Below, piece after piece: positions 1-9,729 of a stretch of 62,500 nucleotides of DNA. The notes below the pieces were generated by a model. That model was not told the origin of the DNA and made no database searches. It saw nothing but the letters and a program-made list of their open reading frames with translations. Position numbers and translations under genes: made by a program. The stretch's first letter is position 1. Each line of letters opens with the position of its first letter. The DNA is from Glandiceps talaboti (lineage: Eukaryota > Hemichordata > Enteropneusta > Spengelidae), in the NCBI RefSeq assembly GCF_964340395.1, contig NC_135553.1:20634449-20696948 (forward strand), written 5' to 3'.

Positions 1-230
1 AACTGACATGCTATATACTAGTATCTAAGCTTAGATTGATTACAAAGAAATAAAAGATTTCTACACTTTCTCACGTATGTCAGTTTATTTTTTGTATCCA
101 CACAATAAAATGATTTGTGTGTATGCAGATACTATATATATACATAAATGAATATATATAGAAGGCAGCTGATTCCGGCTAGTTGAATCCACAACAAGGA
201 GATCCAAAATGGCATACAACTGAAACTTAC

Positions 231-449
231 TGTATTGAGTACAGTCTGGGATATCAGTGGTGGCAGTGTTAGGTATAGGGGTGCCATCAGGTGTTACACA
301 GTAGCAATAACCAATAGTATCCTGGCACTGGACTGTAGAGAAGCTACCATCTTCCTCACAGTGGGGGTGAAATCCACCTGGTACTGGCTGGTAGTTCCTC
401 TGCTGAGTCTGACACAATGTTGTTGGTGTCTCAGTGGTTGGTACGGTTA
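231..449 (-). CDS. Exon: thyroglobulin type-1 domain TY23 (last in window)
   Basis: This phase 1-1 exon of 73 codons encodes a TY domain with all six cysteines: C at LCQTQQ, HCEEDGSF, VQC, and the CYCV core, then DCTQY. The acceptor follows TTTACAG and the donor is GTAAGT. Its N-terminal part is Thr/Pro-rich (VPTTETPTT), as if a short linker were fused to the domain. No further exon is visible in 1-230, so the gene continues beyond the window. Confidence 0.85.
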
Positions 450-494
450 CTGTAAATGTTGAGAGAATAGATTTGACACATGCTGTGTTCATCC

Positions 495-903
495 AACAGT
501 GCTATTTCGAAATGTTTTGCCATTGGCAGTGTGCTCACTCTAAGTAGGTCTTAGTCACTTCCGTTTTGCGGTTCGAATCGATCACATCTGCGATAGTACA
601 TGTCGCGGCTTGTGATCCAGCGAAAGTGCTTTCGGAAGACTGAGAACTAGTTGATCATACGACTGTCGTCACAATAATGCTCAAGATTATGTCATTTTGA
701 AACACTGAATACAACTCATATCTCTACATATCATAAGGTACGTATATTCTAGGACAGAAACATGAAAGTGCCTTTCGGTAGATCATGTGGCACATGTCAC
801 TGAATGCACTATCTCGAACGCATTGGATTACAACTGCAAAACGGAAGTGGCTGCGACCTACCTAAAGTGAGCGTACTGACATTTCGAAATGGTGCTACTG
901 TAT
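495..903. mobile_element. Foldback (MITE-like) element
   Basis: The ends are imperfect inverted repeats: a left arm reading TGCTATTTCGAAATG with GAGTAGG-type sequence and CACTTCCGTTTTGC, matched by GCAAAACGGAAGTGG and CATTTCGAAATGGTGCT at the right. There is no coding capacity. It lies in the intron after TY22 and ends about 13 bp from a possible micro-exon donor. Confidence 0.65.
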
Positions 904-917
904 AAGTCTATACTTAC

Positions 918-953
918 AAGGTATTGATATATGTTTATCATTCTTTAAAATCA
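918..953 (-). CDS. Possible micro-exon linker (L22)
   Basis: A 36-nt segment sits between a good acceptor (TGATTTCAG) and a perfect GTAAGT donor in phase 1-1. It reads V/x-ILKNDKHISIP. Its start resembles other short linkers (VSILNT, VTLINT), and a linker is expected between TY22 and TY23. It has no Thr-rich content and could be chance, so it is listed with low confidence. Confidence 0.35.
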
Positions 954-1577
954 CTGAAATCAGGATTTTGATACTGTTTCTTAGCTCAGCCAACTGATTT
1001 CTCACCTAAGTTTAAATCTTAAAGCTGCACTAGTTACAGCTGGAACTTTTCGTGAACAGTACTGATTCACCTGTGGTGGGTAAAAGTATTTTTTGTAGCT
1101 GTATTCGCACCCTTAACGGTGATCAGTGCCCTCAGCGGGGATCACGATTTCAACCTGTTTCTGTACTCCTTATGGATACTATGGACCACTTTTTAACATG
1201 TGCAATGTCTAATTATTGGTATTTTAACAATTTTCAGTGAATATTTCGTGGCTGTCTGATTGATAAATTATATTAATCCAGTTACAATTACTACAGTTTG
1301 AACAGATTCAAACCTAGCTTTTACACAAGATTTAAACTTGTCACTACACCACCTACAGATAATATTGACCACTAATTAACAGATGCAATGTCTATTTTTA
1401 TAAATAACAGACCAATTCTTAGTGAATATGTCTTTGATTATTTGATTAAAAAACACATCCCAGTCTCAGCTAGTGCTGGTACAATCTGACATGGGCATTT
1501 AAAAGTAACTTCATTCATGTGACATCTGACTTTAAGGGCTGGTTTGAATACTAGTATACAATAATCAACACAATCAC

Positions 1578-1746
1578 AGGATTGAGCCAAAACATGATCA
1601 CATGATTGAGCCAAAACATGATCACATGATTGAGCCAAAACATGATCACATGATTGAGCCAAAACATGATCACATGATTGAGCCAAAACATGATCACATG
1701 ATTGAGCCAAAACATGATCACATGATTGAGCCAACATGATCACATA
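1578..1746. repeat. 24-bp minisatellite, about 7 copies
   Basis: The unit GATTGAGCCAAAACATGATC plus ACAT repeats head to tail. As 24 is divisible by three, a minus-strand frame stays open (repeating HVLAQSCD), but nothing supports translation. The array directly precedes a LINE fragment. Confidence 0.85.
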
Positions 1747-2175
1747 TAAATTTGGTGATGGACCCTGGTAAAACAACGTTGGTAGATTTGAAATTCTTAC
1801 AGCTCTTGGCACCATTGAGGAGTTTGAAATGGGAACCATTAGCAGATAGACGACAAAATGCTAGATTAATATTACTATTCCAAATTGTAAATGGGGAAAT
1901 AGCAATCACGAGAGACACCAGTCTTCTAGCACCAGGTAGAAGAGGCCGTTTTAAGCACCTTGGGTTTAAACACCAAGCATATCAGCACAGTTTCTTTCCT
2001 AAAACCATTAGGGACTGGAACTCACTAAGCCCTGATATGAAAGTCTGTCAGGACACTGATACTTTTAAGGCAAATCTACATAAACACTACTACTAGGTTT
2101 TTGTATGCATCCCTTCCCCCAGCTGTGATATCCGTAAGGAGATTAGCTGGTATTATATAGATAGATAGATAGATT
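1745..2175 (+). mobile_element. LINE (non-LTR retrotransposon) ORF2 3' end fragment
   Basis: A plus-strand reading frame (1752-2096) ends in the pattern typical of LINE ORF2 C-termini: WEPLADRRQNARL, then FQIVNGEIAI, then YQHSFFPKTIRDWNSL, and a stop at 2094-2096. A short 3' UTR and a TAGA microsatellite tail (about 2155-2175) follow. The element is severely 5'-truncated and dead. Its tail touches the splice-donor region of exon TY22. Confidence 0.8.
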
Positions 2176-2181
2176 ACTTAC

Positions 2182-2394
2182 CATTGGTATGGAAGGTCCA
2201 GCAGGCTGGGGTACCCTGGGTAATGTGAGTCAGAGTTTGTGGGATCACATGACCAGTTGGGTCAACACAGAAACAGAAACTAGTCTTGGGATTACACTGT
2301 AGTGGAGTAAAGGTGCCATTGGGTTCACAGAATGGTACAAATGCACCTAGTGTCTTCAATGCTGTAATTCTCTGCTGCCAACATGTCTTAGATA
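2182..2394 (-). CDS. Exon: thyroglobulin type-1 domain TY22
   Basis: This phase 1-1 exon of 71 codons has the acceptor CACACAG and the donor GTAAGT. All six cysteines are present: KTCWQQ, FCEPNGTFTPLQC, FCFCVDPTG and PACW. The core is CFCV instead of the canonical CWCV. The donor lies immediately next to the tail of a LINE fragment that ends at about 2175. Confidence 0.9.
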
Positions 2395-2444
2395 CTGTGT
2401 GAGGAGAGACAGAACAGAAACAAAATGTTAGGAACTTAAATAAC

Positions 2445-2575
2445 ACAGCCCCACGATCCATGAGTGCAAGTATGGGTATTGTCACTAGTGCTAGCAATGT
2501 TTTCTTCACGCAGAAAACACAGCAAGCATGATTGCAAATACCCTAAGTTTTCCACACTTGCGCTGGCTGTGTTTC
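2445..2575. mobile_element. Foldback element copy (ATTTGCACTC / GAGTGCAAGT family)
   Basis: This degenerate palindrome carries ATGAGTGCAAGTATGGGTAT on one side and GATTGCAAATACCC on the other, with a central AAAACACAGCAAGCATGA. Better copies lie at 49143-49315 and 52450-52598, and a degenerate one at 33005-33135. Confidence 0.5.
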
Positions 2576-2582
2576 CAAACTG

Positions 2583-2593
2583 CCCCCCCCCCA

Positions 2594-2658
<65 letters not shown>
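2583..2658. repeat. CA dinucleotide microsatellite
   Basis: About 33 CA units follow a short C run, in the intron between L21 and TY22 and 38 bp from the L21 donor. Confidence 0.95.
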
Positions 2659-2663
<5 letters not shown>

Positions 2664-2695
2664 AATGAATGCCTCTTTACAGTGTATTTGCTTAC

Positions 2696-2815
2696 CTGTC
2701 AATTTCCTGGCAGTTGTCCATGTCTGGGTGTTAGTATTGGCAGTTGTTGTCCATGAATACACAGTTGTGGTGTTGATCTTTGGTCCCCATGGTGTTATGG
2801 TCACATTGAGTGTAA
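2696..2815 (-). CDS. Exon: Thr-rich linker L21
   Basis: This phase 1-1 exon of 40 codons starts VTLNVTITPWGPKINTTT and continues with a Thr/Asn-rich stretch. It contains one copy of the T-P-x-G-P motif. By position a short linker would be expected here, so the strict long/short alternation breaks at this point. The role is inferred: an O-glycosylated spacer. Confidence 0.8.
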
Positions 2816-3164
2816 CTTGGAAAGTAAACAGAGAGAATGAAGAAATCGTCAAAATACACACAAAAATTAGAAATGTATATTCTTTTGTCTTTTCATGACT
2901 ATACTGTACTAAATATTAATAACTGCATATGTTTCATGTCTTGTCACAACTCAGGTCTTAGTTTTTGGTTTTATGGTCTAAAATTCTTAATTTTTCCCAA
3001 CCAAATATTCTACAGATTTCTGGTCTACAAATGGTTCCTGGAGGTTAAAATTTTCTGCATTGTGTCTAGTACAGTGAAATTATATGCAACTTTATACTGC
3101 ACATTCAATATCATTTTGTATTTACACACTATATTGATTTCACACAATTAACAGATAACTAAAG

Positions 3165-3735
3165 CCTTTCAGCTACTTGCTATCAGGTGTAAAATAACAA
3201 TGTATTGACTGCTTTAATTTTAATTATCAGTACTGTATGTGGTAGCTCTAAATGTAATCTATCTGTATACAATGTTTACTCATTGGGAAGGGTAGACCCT
3301 AATTGATTCTATCAGTGAATGAAGTGTCAATCAAATTTGTCTATATTCTAATTGTGACACAGTTGGGTTTCGTCTTCTGAGTGTCACTGTTTACAAATTG
3401 AGTAAATTTAGAGTGACCACTACTGGATTGATAATTAAACACTGTTACAATGGGTAACACTGGAGTAAAGCACTTCCTCTATGTGCTACACTTGTGTATA
3501 GCAATCATATCAAGTGTAAAAGTATACTGTTTCAATTGGTTTATTTACAAGCCTAGCATGTGGCCTTTCTAATGTGGTCAATTAGCAAATGAAACAGTAT
3601 ACTTTTACACTTGATATGGATGCGATAAATGATTGTGGTACATACAGAAAACGCTTTACTTTGGTGTTATGGGTTGTATTGTACACCTGATATGAATGTT
3701 CTAAGTGAATGGGGCAATATAGCTGAAACAATTCA
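3165..3735. mobile_element. Foldback element family B, interrupted by a family A element
   Basis: Arms around AATTATCAGTACTGTATGTG and CACTACTGGATTGATAATTA are inverted copies. The outer sequence TATCAGGTGTAAAATAACAA pairs with ACACCTGATATGAATG and TTCTAAGTGAATGGGGCAA near 3685-3720. The same element, inverted and uninterrupted, lies at 45219-45625. A family A palindrome sits inside at about 3450-3685. Confidence 0.6.
3450..3685. mobile_element. Foldback element family A
   Basis: The inverted arms read ATATCAAGTGTAAAAGTATA and TATACTTTTACACTTGATAT around a centre containing ACAAGCCTAGCATGTGGCC. Ends resemble GTAACACTGGAGTAAAGCA and CGCTTTACTTTGGTGTTAT. Related copies are at 10880-11430, 24581-24815 and 30915-31160. 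Confidence 0.7.
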
Positions 3736-3892
3736 GTTGTAATTTCCATTACGCATTGCATATCCACACAACAAAGGCATTGCTATCATCCACTTGTACA
3801 ACGTACAACAACCATAGTTATGGCATATACCTAATTTGCCTATTCTTGCTGTAGTAACACAATATTAAAAAAATTTTGTACATCAAATTTAC

Positions 3893-4108
3893 CATTTCTG
3901 TATTTTTCACATGTTGGTGTTGGCAGGAATGATGGCGTGACAGTGGTTGGTATGGTAACACCATTAGTATCGACACAATAGTAGACACCAGTGACTGGGT
4001 TGTACTGTAGTGGTTCATAGGTTCCATTTAGTGGAGAACATCTGGGCTGGACTACTCCAAACACTTCATTGGCTAGCTGTGTTTGACGGATGCATGGTGT
4101 CACTGTTG
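3893..4108 (-). CDS. Exon: TY21, four-cysteine TY domain
   Basis: This phase 1-1 exon of 72 codons reads TPCIRQTQLANEVFGVV, then PRCSPLNGTYEPLQY, then VYYCVDTNG and PTCEKYRNG. Cysteines 3 and 4 are both tyrosine (LQY and YYC). They normally form one disulfide, so the loss is coordinated. Cysteines 1, 2, 5 and 6 remain. It is a class y domain, following long linker L20. Confidence 0.9.
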
Positions 4109-4139
4109 CTGTGTTAATAGAATCACACAGATCAGATAA

Positions 4140-4525
4140 TGAAAAAGTTTGGATAATCAAACAGTTCACTAATCAAACAGTTCAGATGACAACTTTCAGT
4201 TAATCAAACAAGTTCGGTAACCATAACATTTTATATTTAATAGTAACCAAATAGTTCAGAAAAATAAACATCTCAGTTAACCAAACGGTTCAGATAATTC
4301 AATATTTTAAATAACCAAACTGCTCAGATAACAAAACAGGTTACAGGTAGCACAATAGTTCAGGTAACCAAATATTTCAGGAAACCGAACAGTTCAGATC
4401 CCCTAGCAGCTCAGAAAACCGAACAGTTCAGATCAACAGTGAAAGGTAATAGTTCAGATAATGGGAAACCATCCAGATAACCAAACTGTTCAGATAACTA
4501 AACAATTCTGATAACTAAAGAGTTC
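4140..4525. repeat. Degenerate about 18-20 bp tandem repeat
   Basis: Variants of AACCAAACAGTTCAGATAAC recur across the whole short intron between L20 and TY21, with drifting spacing. No coding meaning was seen. The array fills nearly all of the intron. Confidence 0.8.
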
Positions 4526-4557
4526 GTTAGCAATAGGTTGATTATATCTGGACTTAC

Positions 4558-4941
4558 TTGTATTGGTGGTAGTACTGGTGGTGGTGGTAGTAGTAGTAGT
4601 GGTGGTGGTGGTGGTGGTGGTGGTGGTGGTGGTGGTAGTGTTGGTTGTATTCATACTCCAGGACATCATTTTCATTACAGTCTTAGGAACATTAGCCCAG
4701 ATTGTTGTAACACCCTTAGGGGTCATTATAGTGAACTGTGTCGTCATTGTAGCATTCTTGATGGTTTGTGGTACAGTCACAAGTGTCTGACTCTCACAAT
4801 TAACCATTGTGGTCGTTTGTGTCGTCACTGGAGTTTCAATAGTACGTGGTCCAGTTGGTGTTACTATAGTAACAGTCTCCACCACTGGGGCAGTTGTGGA
4901 GTCGATGATGATGGTACCATTGATGGTGGTGTTAAGATTCA
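4558..4941 (-). CDS. Exon: long Thr-rich linker L20 with poly-Thr tract
   Basis: This phase 1-1 exon of 128 codons opens with VNLNTTINGTIII, the standard start of long linkers, and ends NTS at GTAAGT. It holds two T-P-x-G motifs (IVTPTGPRTIE and IMTPKGVTTIW). Towards the 3' end an ACC-type trinucleotide array (about 4562-4645) encodes a run of more than 15 threonines. This is a likely densely O-glycosylated, length-variable segment. Confidence 0.88.
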
Positions 4942-5067
4942 CTGAAAAATGATAAGACAGTACACTACACTAAATCCATGACATACTTATACAATCTGTA
5001 TACATTTGTAAAATTTCAGAATTTGAGATTCACTACAAAATAAACAATCACACACAAAATTCTAAAA

Positions 5068-5300
5068 GGGTGATCCTATTTTTAAAAAAATGTTTCTCAT
5101 TACTTTTTCATAGCTTGCAACTATTGGTCAGTTGGTCGGTCGCTCGATTGATTTATTACAAAAAATGAAAAAAAAAAATGAAAAATCATCTTCTTCATGT
5201 TTCTCTGTCTCTCCTTTTCCTCCTCTTTATCTCCTTTTTATCGAATTCCTGGTAACAAGCCCTTTCCCAGTTTATCTACACAACCCTATCAAAATAGTGA
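5068..5300. mobile_element. Element C, left half
   Basis: The start AGGGTGATCCTATTTTTAAA, and then TCTTCATGTTTCTCTGTCTC and GGTAACAAGCCCTTTCCCAG, match the element at 39928-40374 in the same order. The right-hand terminal repeat is not evident here, so the copy looks truncated or diverged. Confidence 0.55.
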
Positions 5301-5644
5301 CAAACCCCTCTACAGCAGGATTAGAACAAAATAATGTTACTGATTGTAAGATGGTAACCCCACAAGGAAAAATATGTGAACAAAAAATATCGTTCATTAC
5401 TGAATTTGGAAACAAAAAAAACCAAAATGGTTTAAGGTTTCTTTCTGACTTTAACTGTCATTTCTAAATTATTCAGACTATAAAAATTGTGTGATTTGAG
5501 AGTATCACCAACATGCACACATACATATACTTTTTTTTAAATATTTTTTTTTTGTTATCTTTAACAGACGACTGATTGACCCATAATTTTTATGCTGCTA
5601 CAAAGAAAACAAGAATGAGTGCCCTAATGTATAAGCATGTCAAG

Positions 5645-6735
5645 TCACTTACCATTCCTGTAAGGCTCACATTAAGGTCCACTTACCATTCCTGTAAGGT
5701 TCACAGTAAGGTTCACTTACCATTCCTGTAAGGTTCACAGTAAGGTTCACTTACCATTCCTGTAAGGTTCACAGTAAGGTTCACTTACCATTCCTGTAAG
5801 GCTCACAGTAAGGTTCACTTACCATTCCTGTAAGGTTCACAGTAAGGCTCACTTACCATTCCTGTAAGGTTCACAGTAAGGCTCACTTACCATTCCTGTA
5901 AGTTTCACAGTAAGGCTCACTTACCATTCCTGTAAGGCTCACAGTAAGGTTCACTTACCATTCCTGTAAGGCTCACAGTAAGGTTCACTTACCATTCCTG
6001 TAAGGCTCACAGTAAGGTTCACTTACCATTCCTGTAAGTTTCACCGTAAGGTTCACTTACCATTCCTGTAAGGCTCACAGTAAGGCTCACTTACCATTCC
6101 TGTAAGGCTCACAGTAAGGTCCACTTACCATTCCTGTAAGGCTCACAGTAAGGCTCACTTACCATTCCTGTAAGGCTCACAGTAAGGTTCACTTACCATT
6201 CCTGTAAGGCTCACAGTAAGGTTCACTTACCTGGATTCCTGTAAGGTTCACAGTAAGGTTCACTTACCATTCCTGTAAGTTTCACCGTAAGGTTCACTTA
6301 CCATTCCTGTAAGGCTCACAGTAAGGTTCACTTACCATTCCTGTAAGTTTCACCGTAAGGTCCACTTACCATTCCTGCAAGGCTCACAGTAAGGTTCACT
6401 TACCATTCCTGTAAGTTTCACCGTAAGGTTCACTTACCATTCCTGCAAGGCTCACTGTAAGGTTCACTTACCATTCCTGTAAGGTTCTTGGTAAGGCTCA
6501 CTTACCATTCCTGTAAGGTTCACAGTAAGGCTCACTTACCATTCCTGTGTGTTTTAGTAAGGTTCACTTACCATTCCTGTAAGGTTCACATTAAGGTCCA
6601 CTTACCATTCCTGTAAGGCTCACAGTAAGGTTCACTTACCATTCCTGTAAGGCTCACAGTAAGGTTCACTTACCATTCCTGTAAGGCTCACAGTAAGGCT
6701 CACTTACCATTCCTGTAAGGCTCACAGTAAGGTTG
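5645..6735. repeat. 34-bp minisatellite made of a TY exon end plus splice donor, about 32 copies
   Basis: The unit contains ACTTACCATTCCTGTAAGG, which on the minus strand is CCTTACAGGAATG followed by GTAAGT: the last codons (PYRNG) and donor of exon TY20. The copy nearest TY20 (donor at 6706-6707) is the true exon end. About 31 further copies run into the intron, nearly all keeping the GTAAGT donor. Because 34 is not a multiple of three, and NGK is followed at once by TGA, use of a distal copy would truncate the protein. Confidence 0.95.
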
Positions 6736-6917
6736 AGGGTTAGTGTAGGATACGATGGTCAGAGTTCCAGGCACCAGAACACCCTGACTATCAACACAGT
6801 AGTAAACACCATTGACTTCCTGCAGTGGTGTGAAGGTACCGTTCTCTGGATGACAAGTCATAGACATCACACCTAGGGTCCTAGCAATCTCTTGGTGTCT
6901 GGTACATGGACCAATAG
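6708..6917 (-). CDS. Exon: TY20, four-cysteine TY domain
   Basis: This exon of 70 codons is phase 1-1. The protein reads GPCTRHQEIARTLGV, MTCHPENGTFTPLQE, VYYCVDSQGVLVPGT and YCEPYRNG. Cysteine 3 is Glu and cysteine 4 is Tyr. It is class x (C-x-x-H start, TCHPENGTF), preceding long linker L20. Its 3' end and donor seed the adjacent 34-bp minisatellite. It was too short to stand out as an open frame and was read directly from the splice signals. Confidence 0.9.
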
Positions 6918-7423
6918 CTGGTGTAAAGATGACATAGACAAATCAGTGTGATTTTATCAATTTATAACTCATATTTAATAATTTTAAAGCTGCACCTAGC
7001 TGCAACTGAGATATTTTTTTCCATCAAGTCACCAAATATATATTCTCTCTCAGTTACTTTATAAAAAAGACAATGTATCTGTTAATTAGTAGCCAATATT
7101 ATCTGTAGATGGTGTAATGACAAGTTGAAATCTTGAGCCAAAGCTTGGTTTTAAATCTGTTGCTATGTTAAAACTGCACCAGTTTGTAACTGTAGTATCA
7201 TTTTTTCGATCTGACAACCACAATACATTGTATATTCACTTTTTATGTCCAGGATAAATAAAGGTTGTTGTTTAAATTGAACATTCACACTTTCTGATGT
7301 TGAGTTTAGACATTGTATTTTTATTTTAAGGATATCATTTACTGTCTCCAAAATTGAAAATATGACTTGGGACTAGTTTTCTTTTTCAGTTCTTTTTGTT
7401 TAATACACAAGGGATATACTTAC

Positions 7424-7516
7424 TAGCGACTGTTGTTGTTTCAACTCTGCTTGTCTGAGTACTCAAGGTCTGCTCTTTTTTGGTTAGTTCAGTCACATCT
7501 GTATTTATTAAAGTAA
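7424..7516 (-). CDS. Exon: short linker L19
   Basis: A 31-codon phase 1-1 exon reads VTLINTDVTELTKKEQ and continues LSTQTSRVETTTVAS up to GTAAGT. It is Thr/Ser/Lys-rich, without cysteine and without the T-P-x-G-P motif, which marks the short-linker class between a class y and a class x TY domain. Confidence 0.78.
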
Positions 7517-8560
7517 CTGGAAGAGAACAAATATGACAAATCAGAAAAAAATCAGAAAAAAATAATAAATATGAACCAGTACCAATAGGGGGAACTTGCA
7601 AACCCACCATTTTGAATGTTGCATCATGGGAAATGTGATAATAAATACTAGTCAATAGCATTGTAAATAATACTGTTACATTGTCATCGCAAACCACGGC
7701 TGCTTTACGGTACCGTTCTTATCGAGTCGGTTATTTCGAAGTGTAGTGGTAGAAATAATAACTCTGGTTTGCGAGAATGTGTTACATTGTTTGTAACCAC
7801 AAATAATCAAATTTATACATGTAGTTACCCTGATCATTGTGGGAGGTTAATTTTATCGATAGCTCCAGATTAGGTATTACGATAACCACTGATAATCCCA
7901 CAGTCCTTTGCATCTGAGCATGCTCAGTCTGGATTGCAAGTTCCCTATTCACTTCAGTGGACTATCTCACTCAATTAAACACTTCAGGATTATAGCAATA
8001 GAATTGAAAAAAGCTCTACACACCAGATAAAACCTACCAACAACGACTAAGGTGAAACAATGTGGATCAAAAAACTAGATACACTCATCAGTGGGTATAA
8101 ATAGAAAACAGTAACATAGCAACCAGTTCAGCTGGCTGAACGTAATATTCATACCGTTCCAGGACAAAAGCACAAAAGCTGCTGTCTTCAGTATTTGAAG
8201 TGTGACAGAACTTGAGTTCTTTGATAGAACTGGAGACCCACCGATGAATTTGGGTTAGTAATGTATGGTTTATGGTAATATTTATAGACAGAACCTCAGT
8301 GTAAAGTTATAATAAATATGAAATATGAATTTAGAAATAATCCGTAATTAAAGTTAATAAAGTTCATATTGAATACATAAATTGTTCGACATATTTGTTA
8401 TTTTATTTCTTTGACTTAGTACAACCTAAGAGGCTTTTTAAAAAAAAAATTGTATTTTGTGATTTTTATTGTGTTCACTAAGGCTAAGATTGATATACAT
8501 GCTCTCTCCAAGCTTACATTTCAGATTTGCATGGACAGACACCAGGCTTTTGCTGCCCTG
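7517..8560. other. Intron sequence without recognised feature
   Basis: Between exon L19 and the minisatellite at 8566 I found no exon, RNA gene or clear repeat on either strand. Confidence 0.5.
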
Positions 8561-8565
8561 AATTG

Positions 8566-9047
8566 AGAATCAGAGTCAAAATCAGAATCAGAATCAGAAT
8601 CAGAATCAGAATCAGAGTCAGTCTGAATCAGAATCAGAATCAGAATCAGAATCAGAGTCAGAATCAGTCAGAATCAGAATTAGAATCAGAATCAGAGTCA
8701 GAATCAGAATAGAATCAGAATCAGAAGCAGAATAGAATCAGAGTCAGTCTGAATCAGAATCAGAATCAGATCAGTCAGAATCAGAATCAGATCAGTCAGA
8801 ATCAGCATAAAATCAGAATCAGAATCAGAGTCAGAATCAGTCAGTCAGAATCAGAATCAGAGTCAGTCAGTCAGAATCAGAATCAGAGTCAGAGTCAGTC
8901 AGTCAGAATCAGAATCAGTCAGTCAGTCAGTCAGAATCAGAGTCAGAATCAGTCAGACAGTCAGTCAGTCAGTCAGAATCAGAGTCAGTCAGAATCAGAA
9001 TCAGAGTCAGTCAGTCAGTCAGTCAGAATCAGAGTCTGAATCAGAAT
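8566..9047. repeat. AATCAG/TCAG minisatellite
   Basis: Nearly 480 bp of AATCAG units with GAGTCAG and AGTC variants. It lies about 65 bp from the donor of exon TY19, and its reading frames are repeat artefacts. Confidence 0.92.
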
Positions 9048-9113
9048 AATTATCCTTTCCTATCTGTGAGGATGTAATGGAAATCAAGGGATGAATTCAA
9101 TTGATGACTGTAC

Positions 9114-9311
9114 CTGTAGTGTAGGGATCACACCATGGTCTTCTGCGAGATTGGATAGTCCCAGGTACAGGCACACCCTTGACATCCACGCAGTAACAGA
9201 TATGACCTTGACACTGAGATAGTGTGAAGGTGCCATCTTCATTACAGGTTGGTGGTGTTACATCAAGGATCTTGGCTACTAACTGTTGTTGTGTACATGG
9301 GGCTAATTGAG
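9114..9311 (-). CDS. Exon: TY19
   Basis: A 66-codon phase 1-1 exon with all six cysteines: LAPCTQQQLVAKIL, PPTCNEDGTFTLSQC, ICYCVDVKG and PWCDPYTTG. It is class y (PCTxQ start, PTC before the GTF motif), following long linker L18. The core is CYCV. The region between core and last cysteine is short and basic (SRRRPWC), unlike the Thr-rich equivalent in most sisters. Confidence 0.92.
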
Positions 9312-9729
9312 CTGCAAATACAAGGGGGAAAAAATACAACACATATTAACAGTTTGGTGTATCATCTATTTGTGGGCACATAAAAAATTTGTCCTGTGAT
9401 ATAAGAAACACATATGATAAGACATACAGTGACATTGGGTGTATGGATTTCTGACAGTTACACAATGGGGTATAGAACAGACTGAGGCACTTTCTTCCGT
9501 GTCCCAGCAATTCAATATAGTCGTATTGGAGCATGCAATTGCCAGAACCCTAGCCTATTGACTGTGTTTTTTGGTACATCATTAGTTGTTGTACTTACTA
9601 GTTCTTGTATCCTTATGTTGGATATGAGGGCTAGCTTAGGAGATACAACAGCTAAATGATGCAAAACAACAGTGCAGTAAACAGGCTACCAGAATCGTAA
9701 AGAAGTGATCAAAATTGTGCATAACTTAC

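Noticed and set aside
1438-1839. Minus-strand frame with repeated HVLAQSCD
   Set aside because: It is a 24-bp minisatellite that happens to be divisible by three.
1752-2096. Host gene on the plus strand
   Set aside because: The frame matches the C-terminal pattern of LINE ORF2 and ends in a LINE-like 3' tail.
5645-6735. CRISPR-like regular array
   Set aside because: Units are contiguous without unique spacers, the genome is eukaryotic, and the unit derives from the adjacent exon end.
8527-8712. Plus-strand frame with RIRIRI and NQNQ repeats
   Set aside because: Translation of the AATCAG minisatellite only.
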